Assembly: GCA_958296195.1 (NCBI GenBank)
Contig: OY282455.1
Location: forward strand, 1,922,001 to 1,986,000
Origin: an uncultured Pseudomonadales bacterium
Lineage (GTDB): Bacteria; Pseudomonadota; Gammaproteobacteria; Pseudomonadales; Azotimanducaceae
Direction of reading: 5' to 3'
DNA: 64,000 nt
A program made the position numbers and the translations under genes. Shown piece after piece: positions 1 to 8,103 of this stretch. Each line of letters opens with the position of its first letter. Positions within the stretch are counted from its first letter, which is position 1. The notes below the pieces were generated by a model, which saw only the letters and a list, made by a program, of their open reading frames with translations, was not told the DNA's origin and searched no databases.

Positions 1-936
1 GACCACATTCCGGTGGGCGGTGCCTGCGGGGTGGTGGCGTTGCGCCGGGCGGCGCGGGCGGTGCAGGCCGGGGACGCCAACGTCGTTGCCTGCCTGGCCG
101 GGGACACCAACCATGTGGACACCTTTCGGCAGACCTTGGGCAGCTTCAGCCAGTTCGCTAGGGATGCCGTCTATCCCTACGGCTCCGGCGGGCCGAACGC
201 TAGCTTCGCCTTCCTCACCGACCACTACATGCGCCAGCATGGCGCTACGCGGGAGGATTTCGGCAAGCTCTGCGTACAGCAACGCAGCAACGCCCTAGGG
301 TTTCCCCATGCCTTGTTCAAGAAGCCGCTGACGATGGCGCAATACCTGAACGCCCGGCCCATCACCAAGCCTTTGCACCTGTTCGACTGCGTGATGCCCT
401 GCGCCGGGGGCGAGGGGTTTTTGGTGATGTCCCGGCAGCGGGCGCAGCGGCTGGGCTTGCCTCATGCGCAGATTCTCTCCACCATCGAACGCCACAACGC
501 CTTCCCGGAGGATCCCATCCAGACGCGCGGCGGCTGGGCCTTGGACCGGGACGACCTCTACGCCTTGGCCGGAGTGGGGCCGGAGGACATGGACTTTGTG
601 CAAACCTACGATGACTACCCCGTCATCAACATGATGCAGTTGGAGGACTTGGGTTTCTGCGCCAAGGGCGAAGCGCCGGAGTTCGTCCGCCGCCACGACT
701 TCACTTGGCAGGGGGATTTCCCGCTGAACGTCTCCGGCGGCCAGCTGTCTGTGGGGCAGGCGGGCATGGCCGGCGGCTACTTGGGCTTGGTGGAGGCCAT
801 CCGCCAGTTGACCGACAGCGCGTTGGGCCACGCGGTGGCGAACGCCCGCCTGGCCTTGGTGAGCGGCTTCGGCATGATTAACTTCGACCGGGGACTGTGC
901 AGCGCCGCCGCGGTTCTAGGAAGGGCCAACAGATGA
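1..936 (+). CDS. Thiolase family protein, 5'-truncated by the window edge
   Basis: The reading frame is open from base 1, so the N-terminus with the nucleophilic Cys region is missing. The remaining ~311 residues carry thiolase-fold C-terminal features: a conserved YGSGGPNASFAF stretch, an HDFTW segment, and the LNVSGGQLSVGQAGMAGGYL segment that corresponds to the thiolase NxxGG...GH-type region, although the His of the classical GHP motif is not seen. It resembles SCP2/lipid-transfer type thiolases that pair with DUF35 proteins in beta-oxidation of alicyclic, sterol-like or aromatic acyl-CoAs. The next gene, a DUF35 protein, overlaps it by four bases (ATGA), which supports translational coupling and a two-subunit enzyme. 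The family call is firm; the substrate is unknown. Confidence 0.85.
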   Translation, partial: DHIPVGGACGVVALRRAARAVQAGDANVVACLAGDTNHVDTFRQTLGSFSQFARDAVYPYGSGGPNASFAFLTDHYMRQHGATREDFGKLCVQQRSNALGFPHALFKKPLTMAQYLNARPITKPLHLFDCVMPCAGGEGFLVMSRQRAQRLGLPHAQILSTIERHNAFPEDPIQTRGGWALDRDDLYALAGVGPEDMDFVQTYDDYPVINMMQLEDLGFCAKGEAPEFVRRHDFTWQGDFPLNVSGGQLSVGQAGMAGGYLGLVEAIRQLTDSALGHAVANARLALVSGFGMINFDRGLCSAAAVLGRANR

Positions 937-2174
937 CTGCGCCCCTAACGAAGCCGAAGCGCAAGAACCCCATCCTGCGCACCCGCTTGCCGGTGCTGCC
1001 GCCGGGCACCCGCAGCCGGGTGGCCCAAGGGGTGACGGCGGCGGCGGCGGAAGGGCGCTTCGCACTGCAAACTTGCGGCCATTGCGGCGTGGTTCAGTAC
1101 CCGCCCAGAGAAGCCTGCCGCCAGTGCCTCTCCGAGGATCTGCACTGGCGGGAGCAGGATGGTCGGGGCGAACTTCTGGCCCTCACCGAACTGCACCACA
1201 GCAATGACCTGTTCTTCCGCGAACGGCTGCCTTGGCGGCTGGGGCTGGTCAAGCTGCGCTCCGGCCCCAGCTTGGTGGCCCATCTGCACGGCGACGTGGC
1301 CGGCCCCGGTAAGGTGCGTCTGAGCGCCCGTCTGGACCGGGCCGGTCAAGCCGTGATAATCGCTTTTCCAGAGGAGGAGACGGCCCACATGGTGGACGAC
1401 AAGCAATTGCGGCAGATGACCTGCGACCCGAAATTCCGCCGAGCGCTGGTCACCGATGGCAAGACGGAGGTGGGCCAGGCGATGGTGCGGGCGCTGATCG
1501 ACGCCGAGGCGTCGTTGGTTTGGGTGGGTCATGCGGAGCCTTGGAAGAAGTTTCCCGGCTTTGAGGAACTGCAAGCCCTACCCCAAGTGACCTTGGTGGC
1601 GCTGGATTTGACCGACCCGCGCTCCGTGCGGGAAACCGCCGCCTCCATCGGCGGTCGGGTGGACATTCTCGTCAACACCGCCGAGGTTCACCGCACCCAC
1701 GGAATTTCCTCCCGCTATGGCACGGACGTTGCGCGGCTGGAGATGGACGTGAACTACTTTGGTCTGCTGCGGCTGGCCCAGGAATTCGGCCCGGCCATGC
1801 GTGGGCGCGGCGCGGACGGGCAGAACCACGCCGTGGCGTGGGTCAACCTGCTGAGCGTGTTTGCCCTGTCCAACTTCCCCGGCCATGGCACCTTCTCCGC
1901 CTCCAAGGCCGCCGCCTGGTCCCTCTCCCAATGCCTACGGGCGGAGATGGCCGAGGCCGGCATCCGCGTCCTCAACGCTTTCCCTGGCCCCATAGACGAC
2001 GAATGGAACCAGCAGTTGCCGCCGCCCAAGATCGCCCCGGAGCGCCTAGCGCGAGCGATCGTGAACGCGCTAAAGGATGGTGTGGAGGACCTCTACCCCG
2101 GCGACGTGGCCCAAGAATGGCGGGCGCGCTGGCGCGACAACCCAAAGGTGCTGGAACGGGAGTTGACGGGGTAG
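933..2174 (+). CDS. DUF35 (zinc-ribbon/OB-fold) - short-chain dehydrogenase fusion protein
   Basis: Residues ~45-135 form a DUF35 module: a rubredoxin-like zinc ribbon (CGHCG followed by CRQC 14 residues later) and an OB fold that usually binds acyl-CoA and pairs with a thiolase. The rest (~165-413) is an SDR Rossmann domain, with NTAEV in the NNAG position, a catalytic Ser in LLSVFALSN and a YxxxK-like site changed to FSASKAA, i.e. Phe in place of the catalytic Tyr. The N-terminal cofactor loop is also degenerate (VTDGKTEVGQAM). The SDR part may therefore be weakly active or structural. The start was placed at ATG 933, overlapping the thiolase stop and preceded by AGGAAG. Fusion of these two domains in one chain is unusual. 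Confidence 0.85.
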   Translation: MTAPLTKPKRKNPILRTRLPVLPPGTRSRVAQGVTAAAAEGRFALQTCGHCGVVQYPPREACRQCLSEDLHWREQDGRGELLALTELHHSNDLFFRERLPWRLGLVKLRSGPSLVAHLHGDVAGPGKVRLSARLDRAGQAVIIAFPEEETAHMVDDKQLRQMTCDPKFRRALVTDGKTEVGQAMVRALIDAEASLVWVGHAEPWKKFPGFEELQALPQVTLVALDLTDPRSVRETAASIGGRVDILVNTAEVHRTHGISSRYGTDVARLEMDVNYFGLLRLAQEFGPAMRGRGADGQNHAVAWVNLLSVFALSNFPGHGTFSASKAAAWSLSQCLRAEMAEAGIRVLNAFPGPIDDEWNQQLPPPKIAPERLARAIVNALKDGVEDLYPGDVAQEWRARWRDNPKVLERELTG

Positions 2175-2376
2175 CGCCCCCAGCAGCGGCGCTTGAGCGC
2201 CTGAAAGCGCCCATTCTGCGGAACGCGGAGCAGTGCTCTCGCTAACACATGAACGATGCTGTCACGGCGGTGTAAGTGGAAAGCTGCTTCGTGCTGGCAG
2301 GACTTCTTTGCTTCACCACCACGGCCTTATTCAAGTGGAATTTGCGTGGCTGATGTATCATGGAAAGGGCAGAAGC

Positions 2377-3159
2377 ATGGAGAAGAATTCGGTGCTCAGC
2401 CTTCGTTTGCCCTTGCATTTGTCCGCCGTGTTTGACGAGGCGGTTCGGCTGTTGTCCACTGGCTTGCCTGAAAACGGCTTGATTCTCAGTGGCGGCAGCG
2501 TCTTGCAGGCCCTTTGGGGGCATCGCGTGTCCACTGACTTGGATTTCTTCATCCCAAGTAAGGCATTGAGCAGCTACGCTGGGTTGGTGCGGGATCGCAT
2601 GAACATCGCTGCTCGGTCAGTGAAGGCAGCAGGCAATCCTGAGCCCATGCGCGACGCTGACGGCATGGAAGGCCAAATAGACGGCGTTAATTTCTCCGTG
2701 GGCGTGGCAAAATGGATGCATACGGAGTTTGGTCGCAGCTCCGTTCAAGGCTCTCGCACACAGGCGGCGGACATTGAGGAAATCTTCATCGGCAAGATCC
2801 ACGGTCGCCTCAGACATGGACGGCGGCGCGATGGGCGCGTTCCCATCCGCGACCTTTACGACATGGCCGTGTGCATGTGGGAGCGTCCCGATATACTGGA
2901 GAACCACTTTCGGCAGCTTCAGGACGACCAAGTGCGTATCTACGCCCAGAGGTTGCGCGGCATACCTGACAACTGGCACAAGTTGGACGAGGACCGTATC
3001 ATTGAACCTACCTACGCCATTGACCTGCACGGCATTCCACAAAAAGTGGCGGACGCGGTGGAGCGACGGGACGCCTCCTTCATTCCCATTGCGGAGCCGC
3101 CCGCACGGCCGAGCCATAGCCAGGCCGGCAGACGCAGTCAGGGCGATGGTGCCAAATGA
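2377..3159 (+). CDS. AbiEii/AbiGii-type nucleotidyltransferase (putative toxin)
   Basis: This is a roughly 260-residue protein with the nucleotidyltransferase signature GGSVLQALWGHRVSTDLDFF near residues 37-56. It matches the GG...HR.S.DLDFF pattern of the AbiEii/type IV toxin family, which modifies tRNA or other targets with nucleotides. A later IGKIHGRLRHGRRRDGRVPIRDLYD stretch matches the conserved K...R.K.RD.YDL region. ATG 2377 was chosen because GGAAAGG lies upstream; a longer frame begins at 2233 without conserved sequence. The next gene starts seven bases downstream and may be its partner or antitoxin. The pair interrupts an otherwise catabolic cluster. Confidence 0.75.
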   Translation: MEKNSVLSLRLPLHLSAVFDEAVRLLSTGLPENGLILSGGSVLQALWGHRVSTDLDFFIPSKALSSYAGLVRDRMNIAARSVKAAGNPEPMRDADGMEGQIDGVNFSVGVAKWMHTEFGRSSVQGSRTQAADIEEIFIGKIHGRLRHGRRRDGRVPIRDLYDMAVCMWERPDILENHFRQLQDDQVRIYAQRLRGIPDNWHKLDEDRIIEPTYAIDLHGIPQKVADAVERRDASFIPIAEPPARPSHSQAGRRSQGDGAK

Positions 3160-3166
3160 GCGGTCC

Positions 3167-4273
3167 ATGAGCTCTCAGCTTAGTTCAAGCGGCAGGCTGG
3201 GTTACGATCCGGCGGCGCTTTGGAAGCACTTCACCCCGCAAATACGCACGGGTGGCGACCTCTTGCCTGCCGACAGCTTTAACCACCCTAACTTGAAGGC
3301 TAGGCCGGACAACATCACGGACAGCCTCGCCGACCTATGCATGGATATTCAGATCGGGAAAGCCTGTGCAGGGCTGAACTACAAATACCGGGCCAGCGGC
3401 GCGGAAGTCCGAAGGGCTTTCAAGGTGCGCGATTTTCCACCCCAAGTGATGGAGAGCTTGCATTGGGGCGTCCCAAGCATGCGTGAGGAGCAGGTAGGGC
3501 GCATGATCGCCACCTGCGGGCTGTCGATCAGCGAACTTGCAGCAGGATTTCGCCGCGCCTTCGGGGACGGGGCCTGCGGCTACGCCGATTACCTGAACGG
3601 ATGGGCGTTCAGCCCCGAAAATCCACCAAGGCGACGTGACGTTTGGCTTTCCGTTCCCGAAGCTAACCTGATTGCGGGCGATGCACCGAATGCAATTTTC
3701 TCCGTCTGGGAAGGTCACCCACGCTGGATGCGCTACGCACGGACTGGCGAAGTGACCATAGCCTTGGACCATCTGCACTACTGCTTCGAACCGGACGTGC
3801 TGCGCCAAGCCCAAGAGAACTGGTTCAGACGCCAACGAATTCCGGCATTGATCCATCGGAGGTTAGCCAAGATGCTACCGAACATCGACTGCAGGATAAT
3901 CTGCGTTAGTGAACTCTCAAAGCCGTTTTCATCGGAAGACGGAACAAACGACTATGAGATTTTTGACGCGGTTAAGGGTCGTTACGGGGTATATGTTTTT
4001 GTTGATGAATCGAATGATTTCTTGTATGTGGGTGAAGCCCACTATCAGTCTTTGAAAGAGCGGATTACGCAAAACTATACTGAGAATGATACCGGCGGAA
4101 CATTTAGGGAAAATTGGTGCGAACAAGAAGGCGATTTTGGAGACTTCAAGAATAATTTAGGTAAGTGGAGAGTAGTGACGGTGTCGACGTCAATAGGGAA
4201 CGATGACTGGATCCAGCCGTTTGAAAGCGAATTGATTGAGCTACTTAAGCCGAAGTACAACGAAAGAAAGTAG
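3167..4273 (+). CDS. Uncharacterised protein with C-terminal GIY-YIG-like nuclease domain
   Basis: This 368-residue protein has two parts. The first ~245 residues have no domain I recognise. The last ~100 carry a GIY-YIG-like core: GVYVF, then YVGEA about 12 residues later, an Arg in ERI on the following helix, and a late Glu in ESELIELLKPKYN. These are the positions expected for a GIY-YIG endonuclease fold. Base composition changes inside the gene: from about 3880 to the stop it becomes clearly AT-richer than the first two thirds. It follows the AbiEii-like gene by seven bases, so the two are probably one operon. Whether this is an antitoxin, a nuclease effector or an independent gene cannot be told from sequence. 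Confidence 0.6.
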   Translation: MSSQLSSSGRLGYDPAALWKHFTPQIRTGGDLLPADSFNHPNLKARPDNITDSLADLCMDIQIGKACAGLNYKYRASGAEVRRAFKVRDFPPQVMESLHWGVPSMREEQVGRMIATCGLSISELAAGFRRAFGDGACGYADYLNGWAFSPENPPRRRDVWLSVPEANLIAGDAPNAIFSVWEGHPRWMRYARTGEVTIALDHLHYCFEPDVLRQAQENWFRRQRIPALIHRRLAKMLPNIDCRIICVSELSKPFSSEDGTNDYEIFDAVKGRYGVYVFVDESNDFLYVGEAHYQSLKERITQNYTENDTGGTFRENWCEQEGDFGDFKNNLGKWRVVTVSTSIGNDDWIQPFESELIELLKPKYNERK

Positions 4274-4448
4274 CGCCAGCTTCAAAAATTTGACGACGGC
4301 GCGACGGTGCGATGTAGATTGCCGAAAAACAGCGATCAAATAGGTGCTAAATTGCGCACGGTTATGGAACCGACAGGATTGGGGAATCGCAAAAAATCCG
4401 ATCTACAGAGGGTGGATGAAGGGTGCGTTGACGGAAAGGCGTTGAGGT

Positions 4449-5198
4449 GTGGAAACCGAACTGAGGGAAATGGTAGTGGATAAGACAGCCTGGGTCACCG
4501 GCGGCAGCGTTGGCATCGGTGCGCAGATTTGCCGCCGCTTGGTGGCGGACGGCTACCGGGTGTTCAGCTTGGCGCGGCGCAGGGCGGACGTGTCCGGGGT
4601 GGAGTCCGTAGAGGTCGATTTGGCGGATGCCACTGCCACGGCGCAGGCGGCGCGGGAGTTGGCCGCTCGCTACCCGGCCACCACCCTAGTCCACAATGCC
4701 GGCGCCATCCGCGAAAAGCTGGTTGAGGAGGTGACCCCGGAAGACTTGAATGCTCTCGCCAATCTGCATATCGGTGCCGCCATCGCGCTCCTGCAGGCCA
4801 ACTTGCCGGTCATGAAGGAAGCCCAATATGGCCGGGTCGTGCTGATGTCCACCCGCGCCATCGTCGGGCTGGCCAAGCGCACGGTTTATTCGGCCACCAA
4901 GGCGGGCTTGATCGGCATGGCCCGCACCTGGGCGCTGGAGCTTGCGCCGCACGGCATTACCGTGAACGCGGTGGCGCCCGGCCCCATCGCCGAAACAGAG
5001 ATGTTCGACGGAGTGATCCCCCCCGGCTCCCCGGCGCTGGACCGCGTGGCCGGCGCCATTCCAGTGGGCCGGGTAGGCCGTCCGGCGGATGTGGCACGGG
5101 CGGTCATGTTCTTTCTCGGCCCGGAGGCGGATTTCATAACCGGCCAAACCCTGTTCGTCTGCGGCGGTGCCTCCCTTGGCGGCCTGACGTTTCAATAG
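4449..5198 (+). CDS. Short-chain dehydrogenase/reductase (FabG-like)
   Basis: This is a complete classical SDR of about 249 residues: cofactor loop TGGSVGIG near the N-terminus, HNAG at the NNAG position, catalytic Ser in LMSTRA, YSATK (YxxxK), and PGPIAETEM after the active site. A C-terminal FITGQTLFVCGG segment is typical of FabG-like oxidoreductases. It probably oxidises or reduces a hydroxyacyl or cyclic alcohol intermediate together with the flanking thiolase and cyclase genes. The start is uncertain: GTG 4449 is given, and ATG 4470 behind GAGGGA is equally possible. Confidence 0.85.
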   Translation: METELREMVVDKTAWVTGGSVGIGAQICRRLVADGYRVFSLARRRADVSGVESVEVDLADATATAQAARELAARYPATTLVHNAGAIREKLVEEVTPEDLNALANLHIGAAIALLQANLPVMKEAQYGRVVLMSTRAIVGLAKRTVYSATKAGLIGMARTWALELAPHGITVNAVAPGPIAETEMFDGVIPPGSPALDRVAGAIPVGRVGRPADVARAVMFFLGPEADFITGQTLFVCGGASLGGLTFQ

Positions 5199-5214
5199 TG
5201 ATGAGAAATCTCGC

Positions 5215-6003
5215 ATGAGCAACGAACTACTGGCTCAACTAACGCAAGGCATCGGCGCTGGCGGCATCCGCGTCGTTGATCTGACGCAGACCTTGGCGCC
5301 GGAGTTCCCGCCCATCGTGCTGCCGCCGGAGTGGGGGCAGTCCTGGCCGTTCAGGATTGAGGAGATATCCCATTACGATGACCGCGGTCCCCCTTGCTAT
5401 TGGAACAACCTGTCCTTTGGCGAGCACACCGGCACCCACTTTGATGCGCCCATCCATTGGATTTCCGGGCGCAATCTGCCGAACAACGCCACGGACACCG
5501 TCCCCATTCAGGACATGATCGCCCCGGCCTGCGTCATCGACTGCTCCGCCGACGCCCAAGCGGATGCGGACTTCCTGCTGACCGTCGAGCGGTTGCGCCA
5601 ATGGGAGGCGGCGCACGGAGCCATCCCCACCCGCAGTTGGGTGTTGATGCGCACGGATTGGTCCAAGCGCGAGGACCCGGTTGCCATTCAGAACTTCGAC
5701 GAAACCGGCCAGCACACCCCAGGTCCAGACTCCGAAGCGGTTCAGTTCCTAGTCAATGAACGGGACGTCATCGGCTTCGGTTCCGAATGCATCGGCACCG
5801 ATGCCGGCCAAGGCTTCCACCTGAACCCACCCTACCCATGCCACTACTACATGCACGGCGCCGGCAAGTACGGCCTGCAATGCTTGGCCAACCTGGACCA
5901 GTTGCCCCCCGTCGGCGCGGTGCTTTTCGCCGCCCCCTTGAAGATCAAGCACGGCTCCGGCAGCCCCTTGCGCGTGCTGGCGCTGATCCCGGCGGGAGAT
6001 TGA
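5215..6003 (+). CDS. Cyclase family protein (kynurenine formamidase-like metal hydrolase)
   Basis: The protein is 262 residues long. The family signature HTGTHFDAPIHW (residues ~65-76) gives the metal-binding His-x3-His-x-Asp site of the cyclase/kynurenine formamidase superfamily, and DLTQTLAPEFPP near the N-terminus is the usual opening motif of these enzymes. They are metal-dependent hydrolases acting on amides or cyclic ketones or lactones. The gene begins 16 bases after the SDR stop, so it belongs to the same operon. A ring-opening or hydrolytic step in the local catabolic pathway is an inference; the substrate is unknown. Confidence 0.85.
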   Translation: MSNELLAQLTQGIGAGGIRVVDLTQTLAPEFPPIVLPPEWGQSWPFRIEEISHYDDRGPPCYWNNLSFGEHTGTHFDAPIHWISGRNLPNNATDTVPIQDMIAPACVIDCSADAQADADFLLTVERLRQWEAAHGAIPTRSWVLMRTDWSKREDPVAIQNFDETGQHTPGPDSEAVQFLVNERDVIGFGSECIGTDAGQGFHLNPPYPCHYYMHGAGKYGLQCLANLDQLPPVGAVLFAAPLKIKHGSGSPLRVLALIPAGD

Positions 6004-6010
6004 TGTCGCG

Positions 6011-6439
6011 TTAGGATGGCGGGAGGCCCGCCAACGCAATGCCGCGCCGATTGAATTCTTCCTTTATTGAATGAAAAACAGTCTGTGCAAGATCCAAGGC
6101 GTGTTGTGCATCTGATTCCGTTGGGAGCTCCCTTGGGTCGGCGTACCTGCCTCTGACGGCCCATTCTGTCAGGTCATGCAAGTGCAGCGTCACTTCGTGA
6201 ACGTCCCACCCGTCTGGCAGCAGTTCGCGCAACTCGTCTAAATCATGTAGAAACGGAAAATGCACCGCCTCCAGCGCCAGTGCTGCCTTAATTGCCTTTT
6301 CCGCCGCTTGTTGAGCGAAGAAGCACACATTGCGGAACCGTCCGCTTAGGTTGTGCGGCATGCGCTCCGCCGACTCCAGATCTTCAGCCGCAAGCCGCAT
6401 CCAGTTTCGCGCCGCCTCAATACGTTTCGGAGCGGTCAT
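6011..6439 (-). CDS. HEPN domain protein (HEPN/MNT toxin-antitoxin pair)
   Basis: This is a small helical protein of about 142 residues with the HEPN pattern: an N-terminal helix RNWMRLAAEDLESAERM, then FFAQQAAEKAIKAALAL followed by the HDLDELREL helix. This is the layout of HEPN proteins encoded beside minimal nucleotidyltransferases. A clear R-x4-6-H RNase motif is not evident, so it may be the non-catalytic or regulatory HEPN type. The start ATG 6439 lies inside the end of the upstream MNT gene (23-base overlap), which supports coexpression. The pair is AT-richer than its neighbours, consistent with recent transfer. Confidence 0.8.
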   Translation of the reverse strand: MTAPKRIEAARNWMRLAAEDLESAERMPHNLSGRFRNVCFFAQQAAEKAIKAALALEAVHFPFLHDLDELRELLPDGWDVHEVTLHLHDLTEWAVRGRYADPRELPTESDAQHALDLAQTVFHSIKEEFNRRGIALAGLPPS

Positions 6440-6824
6440 ACAGCACTTTGCCTTCACGCAGAGCCCAGTAGAAAACGTAGCACTCCAAGTCCCCGTAATA
6501 GGCCATGTCCTCCGGCGTCGCTACGATAATGTCCTTACCTACGGGCCTTTTTTTCTTGCCGGCGGGCCGAATATCCTTGAGGGCTTGGCGAATGGCGACT
6601 GCGGACTGGAACCGGCTGCTGGTCTCGGGCAACACCACAAGCATGTCCACATCGCTTTCTGGATGATGGTCCCCGCGGGCGCGCGAACCGAAGAGAATGA
6701 TTTGCAACGGATGGAACAACTCCACGATTCGGTGCGTCATGAGGGGAATCAAGGACGCTGTATGGTCGGTCTTTCGGCTGGTCTGCTCCATTGCGCTGCA
6801 ACGCTTGTTGAGGGTTTCGGACAC
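6417..6824 (-). CDS. Minimal nucleotidyltransferase (MNT), partner of the HEPN gene
   Basis: The protein has the MNT core: FGSRARGDHHPESDVDMLVVL, i.e. GSxARG followed by the SDxD metal-binding pair. In characterised HEPN/MNT modules the MNT protein AMPylates or otherwise neutralises the HEPN RNase. The C-terminal half (KDIIVATPEDMAYY, YWALREGKVLYD) fits this family. The coding region overlaps the HEPN gene by 23 bases. The translation start is not clear: GTG 6824 is the longest frame, with ATGs at 6791 and 6740, and none has a strong ribosome-binding site. Confidence 0.85.
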   Translation of the reverse strand: MSETLNKRCSAMEQTSRKTDHTASLIPLMTHRIVELFHPLQIILFGSRARGDHHPESDVDMLVVLPETSSRFQSAVAIRQALKDIRPAGKKKRPVGKDIIVATPEDMAYYGDLECYVFYWALREGKVLYDRSETY

Positions 6825-6858
6825 AGGTTACCACGGTCGAAAGGAAGGGGTTTGCCTC

Positions 6859-6883
6859 GGACCTGCCGCATTGCGGCAGGTCC
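6859..6883 (-). terminator. Strong hairpin downstream of the MBL hydrolase gene
   Basis: An 11-bp perfect inverted repeat (GGACCTGCCGC / GCGGCAGGTCC) with a three-base loop lies nine bases after the MBL hydrolase stop codon and before the divergent end of the MNT gene. It is placed like a transcription terminator for the MBL gene, but no clean T-run follows on the minus strand, so the exact function is inferred. Confidence 0.5.
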
Positions 6884-6891
6884 CGCAGGCG

Positions 6892-7806
6892 TCACTCGGA
6901 GGCTTTCTGCAAGTCCGTGGCTAGGATGTGGATCCAGCGTTCCTCGTTGATGAAGCCGGAACCCCATTCGGCGTAGTCCGGTCCCAATCCCTCGGCGATG
7001 ACCTCATCCAATGCGGCGCCGTTCGCCAGTGCGGCGGCCACCGCCTGTTGGGTGTTGCGCAGAACCTTGATGGTGGCCCGAACCTCGTCGAGGCCGCCGA
7101 GGGCGCCGTGGCCGGGGATGACCTTGACGTCCGGGGCGGCCCACTCCAGCACGGCCTCCAGGTTGGCGATGTACCCGGCCACGGTGCCGCCGGCCTCCAA
7201 GTCGATGTAGGGGAAGCGGCCGTTGAACAGTTGATCCCCCAAGTGCAGAACGTTGGCGTTGCGGAACCAAACGGCGCTGTCCCCGTCGGTGTGCCCGGCG
7301 GGCAAGTGCAGCAGGCGGATCTCATCGCCGTTGAAATGCACGCTTAGGGAGTCGGCGAAGGTGATGATCGGCAAGGCGGCTGGGGGCAAGCTGTCGTCGC
7401 CGAGCAGGCGCGCCCGCACGTTGTCGTGGGCGATGATGGTTCCCGCTTGGCCGAAGTGTGGATTGCCGCCCACATGGTCGCCGTGGTAGTGGGTGTTGAG
7501 GATGAACTTGGGCCGGTCGCCGCCTAGGGCGTCAATGGTCGTTTGAATGCGCTCCGCCAAGGGCAGGAATTGGTCATCGACGATCAACACGCCGTCATCG
7601 CCCACCGAGACGCCGATGTTGCCGCCGGCGCCGGTGAGCATGTACACAGGGCCGCCCACGGGAATGGCCTTGACTTCCACGTCTTCCTTGGAGAGGTCAG
7701 CGGCGGCGGCCAAGCCGGATGGCGCCGCCATGCACAGCGCTAGAAGCAGCAGTGCGGCGGCTGGTTTTTGGGTCGGCGACTTCGCCGCATGGAATTGCCC
7801 AGTCAT
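6892..7806 (-). CDS. Exported metallo-beta-lactamase-fold hydrolase
   Basis: ATG 7806 is preceded by AAGGAG and is preferred over the upstream frame. The first ~36 residues form a signal peptide (hydrophobic AAALLLLALCMAA, cleavage near GLAAAA), so the enzyme acts in the periplasm or outside the cell. The mature part has the MBL metal site: THYHGDHVGGN (HxHxDH), PAGHTDGD (third His), HLGDQLF (bridging Asp) and VIPGHG (last His). It is a general MBL-fold hydrolase. Sequence does not show whether it hydrolyses beta-lactams, lactones or thioesters, and it need not be a resistance enzyme. Confidence 0.88.
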   Translation of the reverse strand: MTGQFHAAKSPTQKPAAALLLLALCMAAPSGLAAAADLSKEDVEVKAIPVGGPVYMLTGAGGNIGVSVGDDGVLIVDDQFLPLAERIQTTIDALGGDRPKFILNTHYHGDHVGGNPHFGQAGTIIAHDNVRARLLGDDSLPPAALPIITFADSLSVHFNGDEIRLLHLPAGHTDGDSAVWFRNANVLHLGDQLFNGRFPYIDLEAGGTVAGYIANLEAVLEWAAPDVKVIPGHGALGGLDEVRATIKVLRNTQQAVAAALANGAALDEVIAEGLGPDYAEWGSGFINEERWIHILATDLQKASE

Positions 7807-8103
7807 CTGTTTCTCCTTGTTTTTCGGCAGCCGCCCGAGGCTCGCCTTTCGTCCGAGATCGCCATGCCCGGCTTGGTCAGCCACGCATGGGCTAGGCCCG
7901 GCCTGTCGCCCAAGCCTTCCTGCCTATGCGGGCCGGCGCCCAGGCTGCTAAGCACAGGGCGCAAGATAGGCCAGTAGCCGATGCCTGTAAAGGCGACGCC
8001 GCCTATGCGAACGCAAAGCGGAAAAGCCTTCTTTTGACCGTGCTGGAGGACGGCCGCATGTTGGAGGATTGGCTGTCGATGATCCGCAGGGAGTCGGACT
8101 CGC

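Noticed and set aside
2188-2201. Perfect short palindrome GGCGCTTGAGCGCC after the DUF35-SDR gene
   Set aside because: Only six paired bases with a two-base loop and no T-run; too weak to call a terminator.
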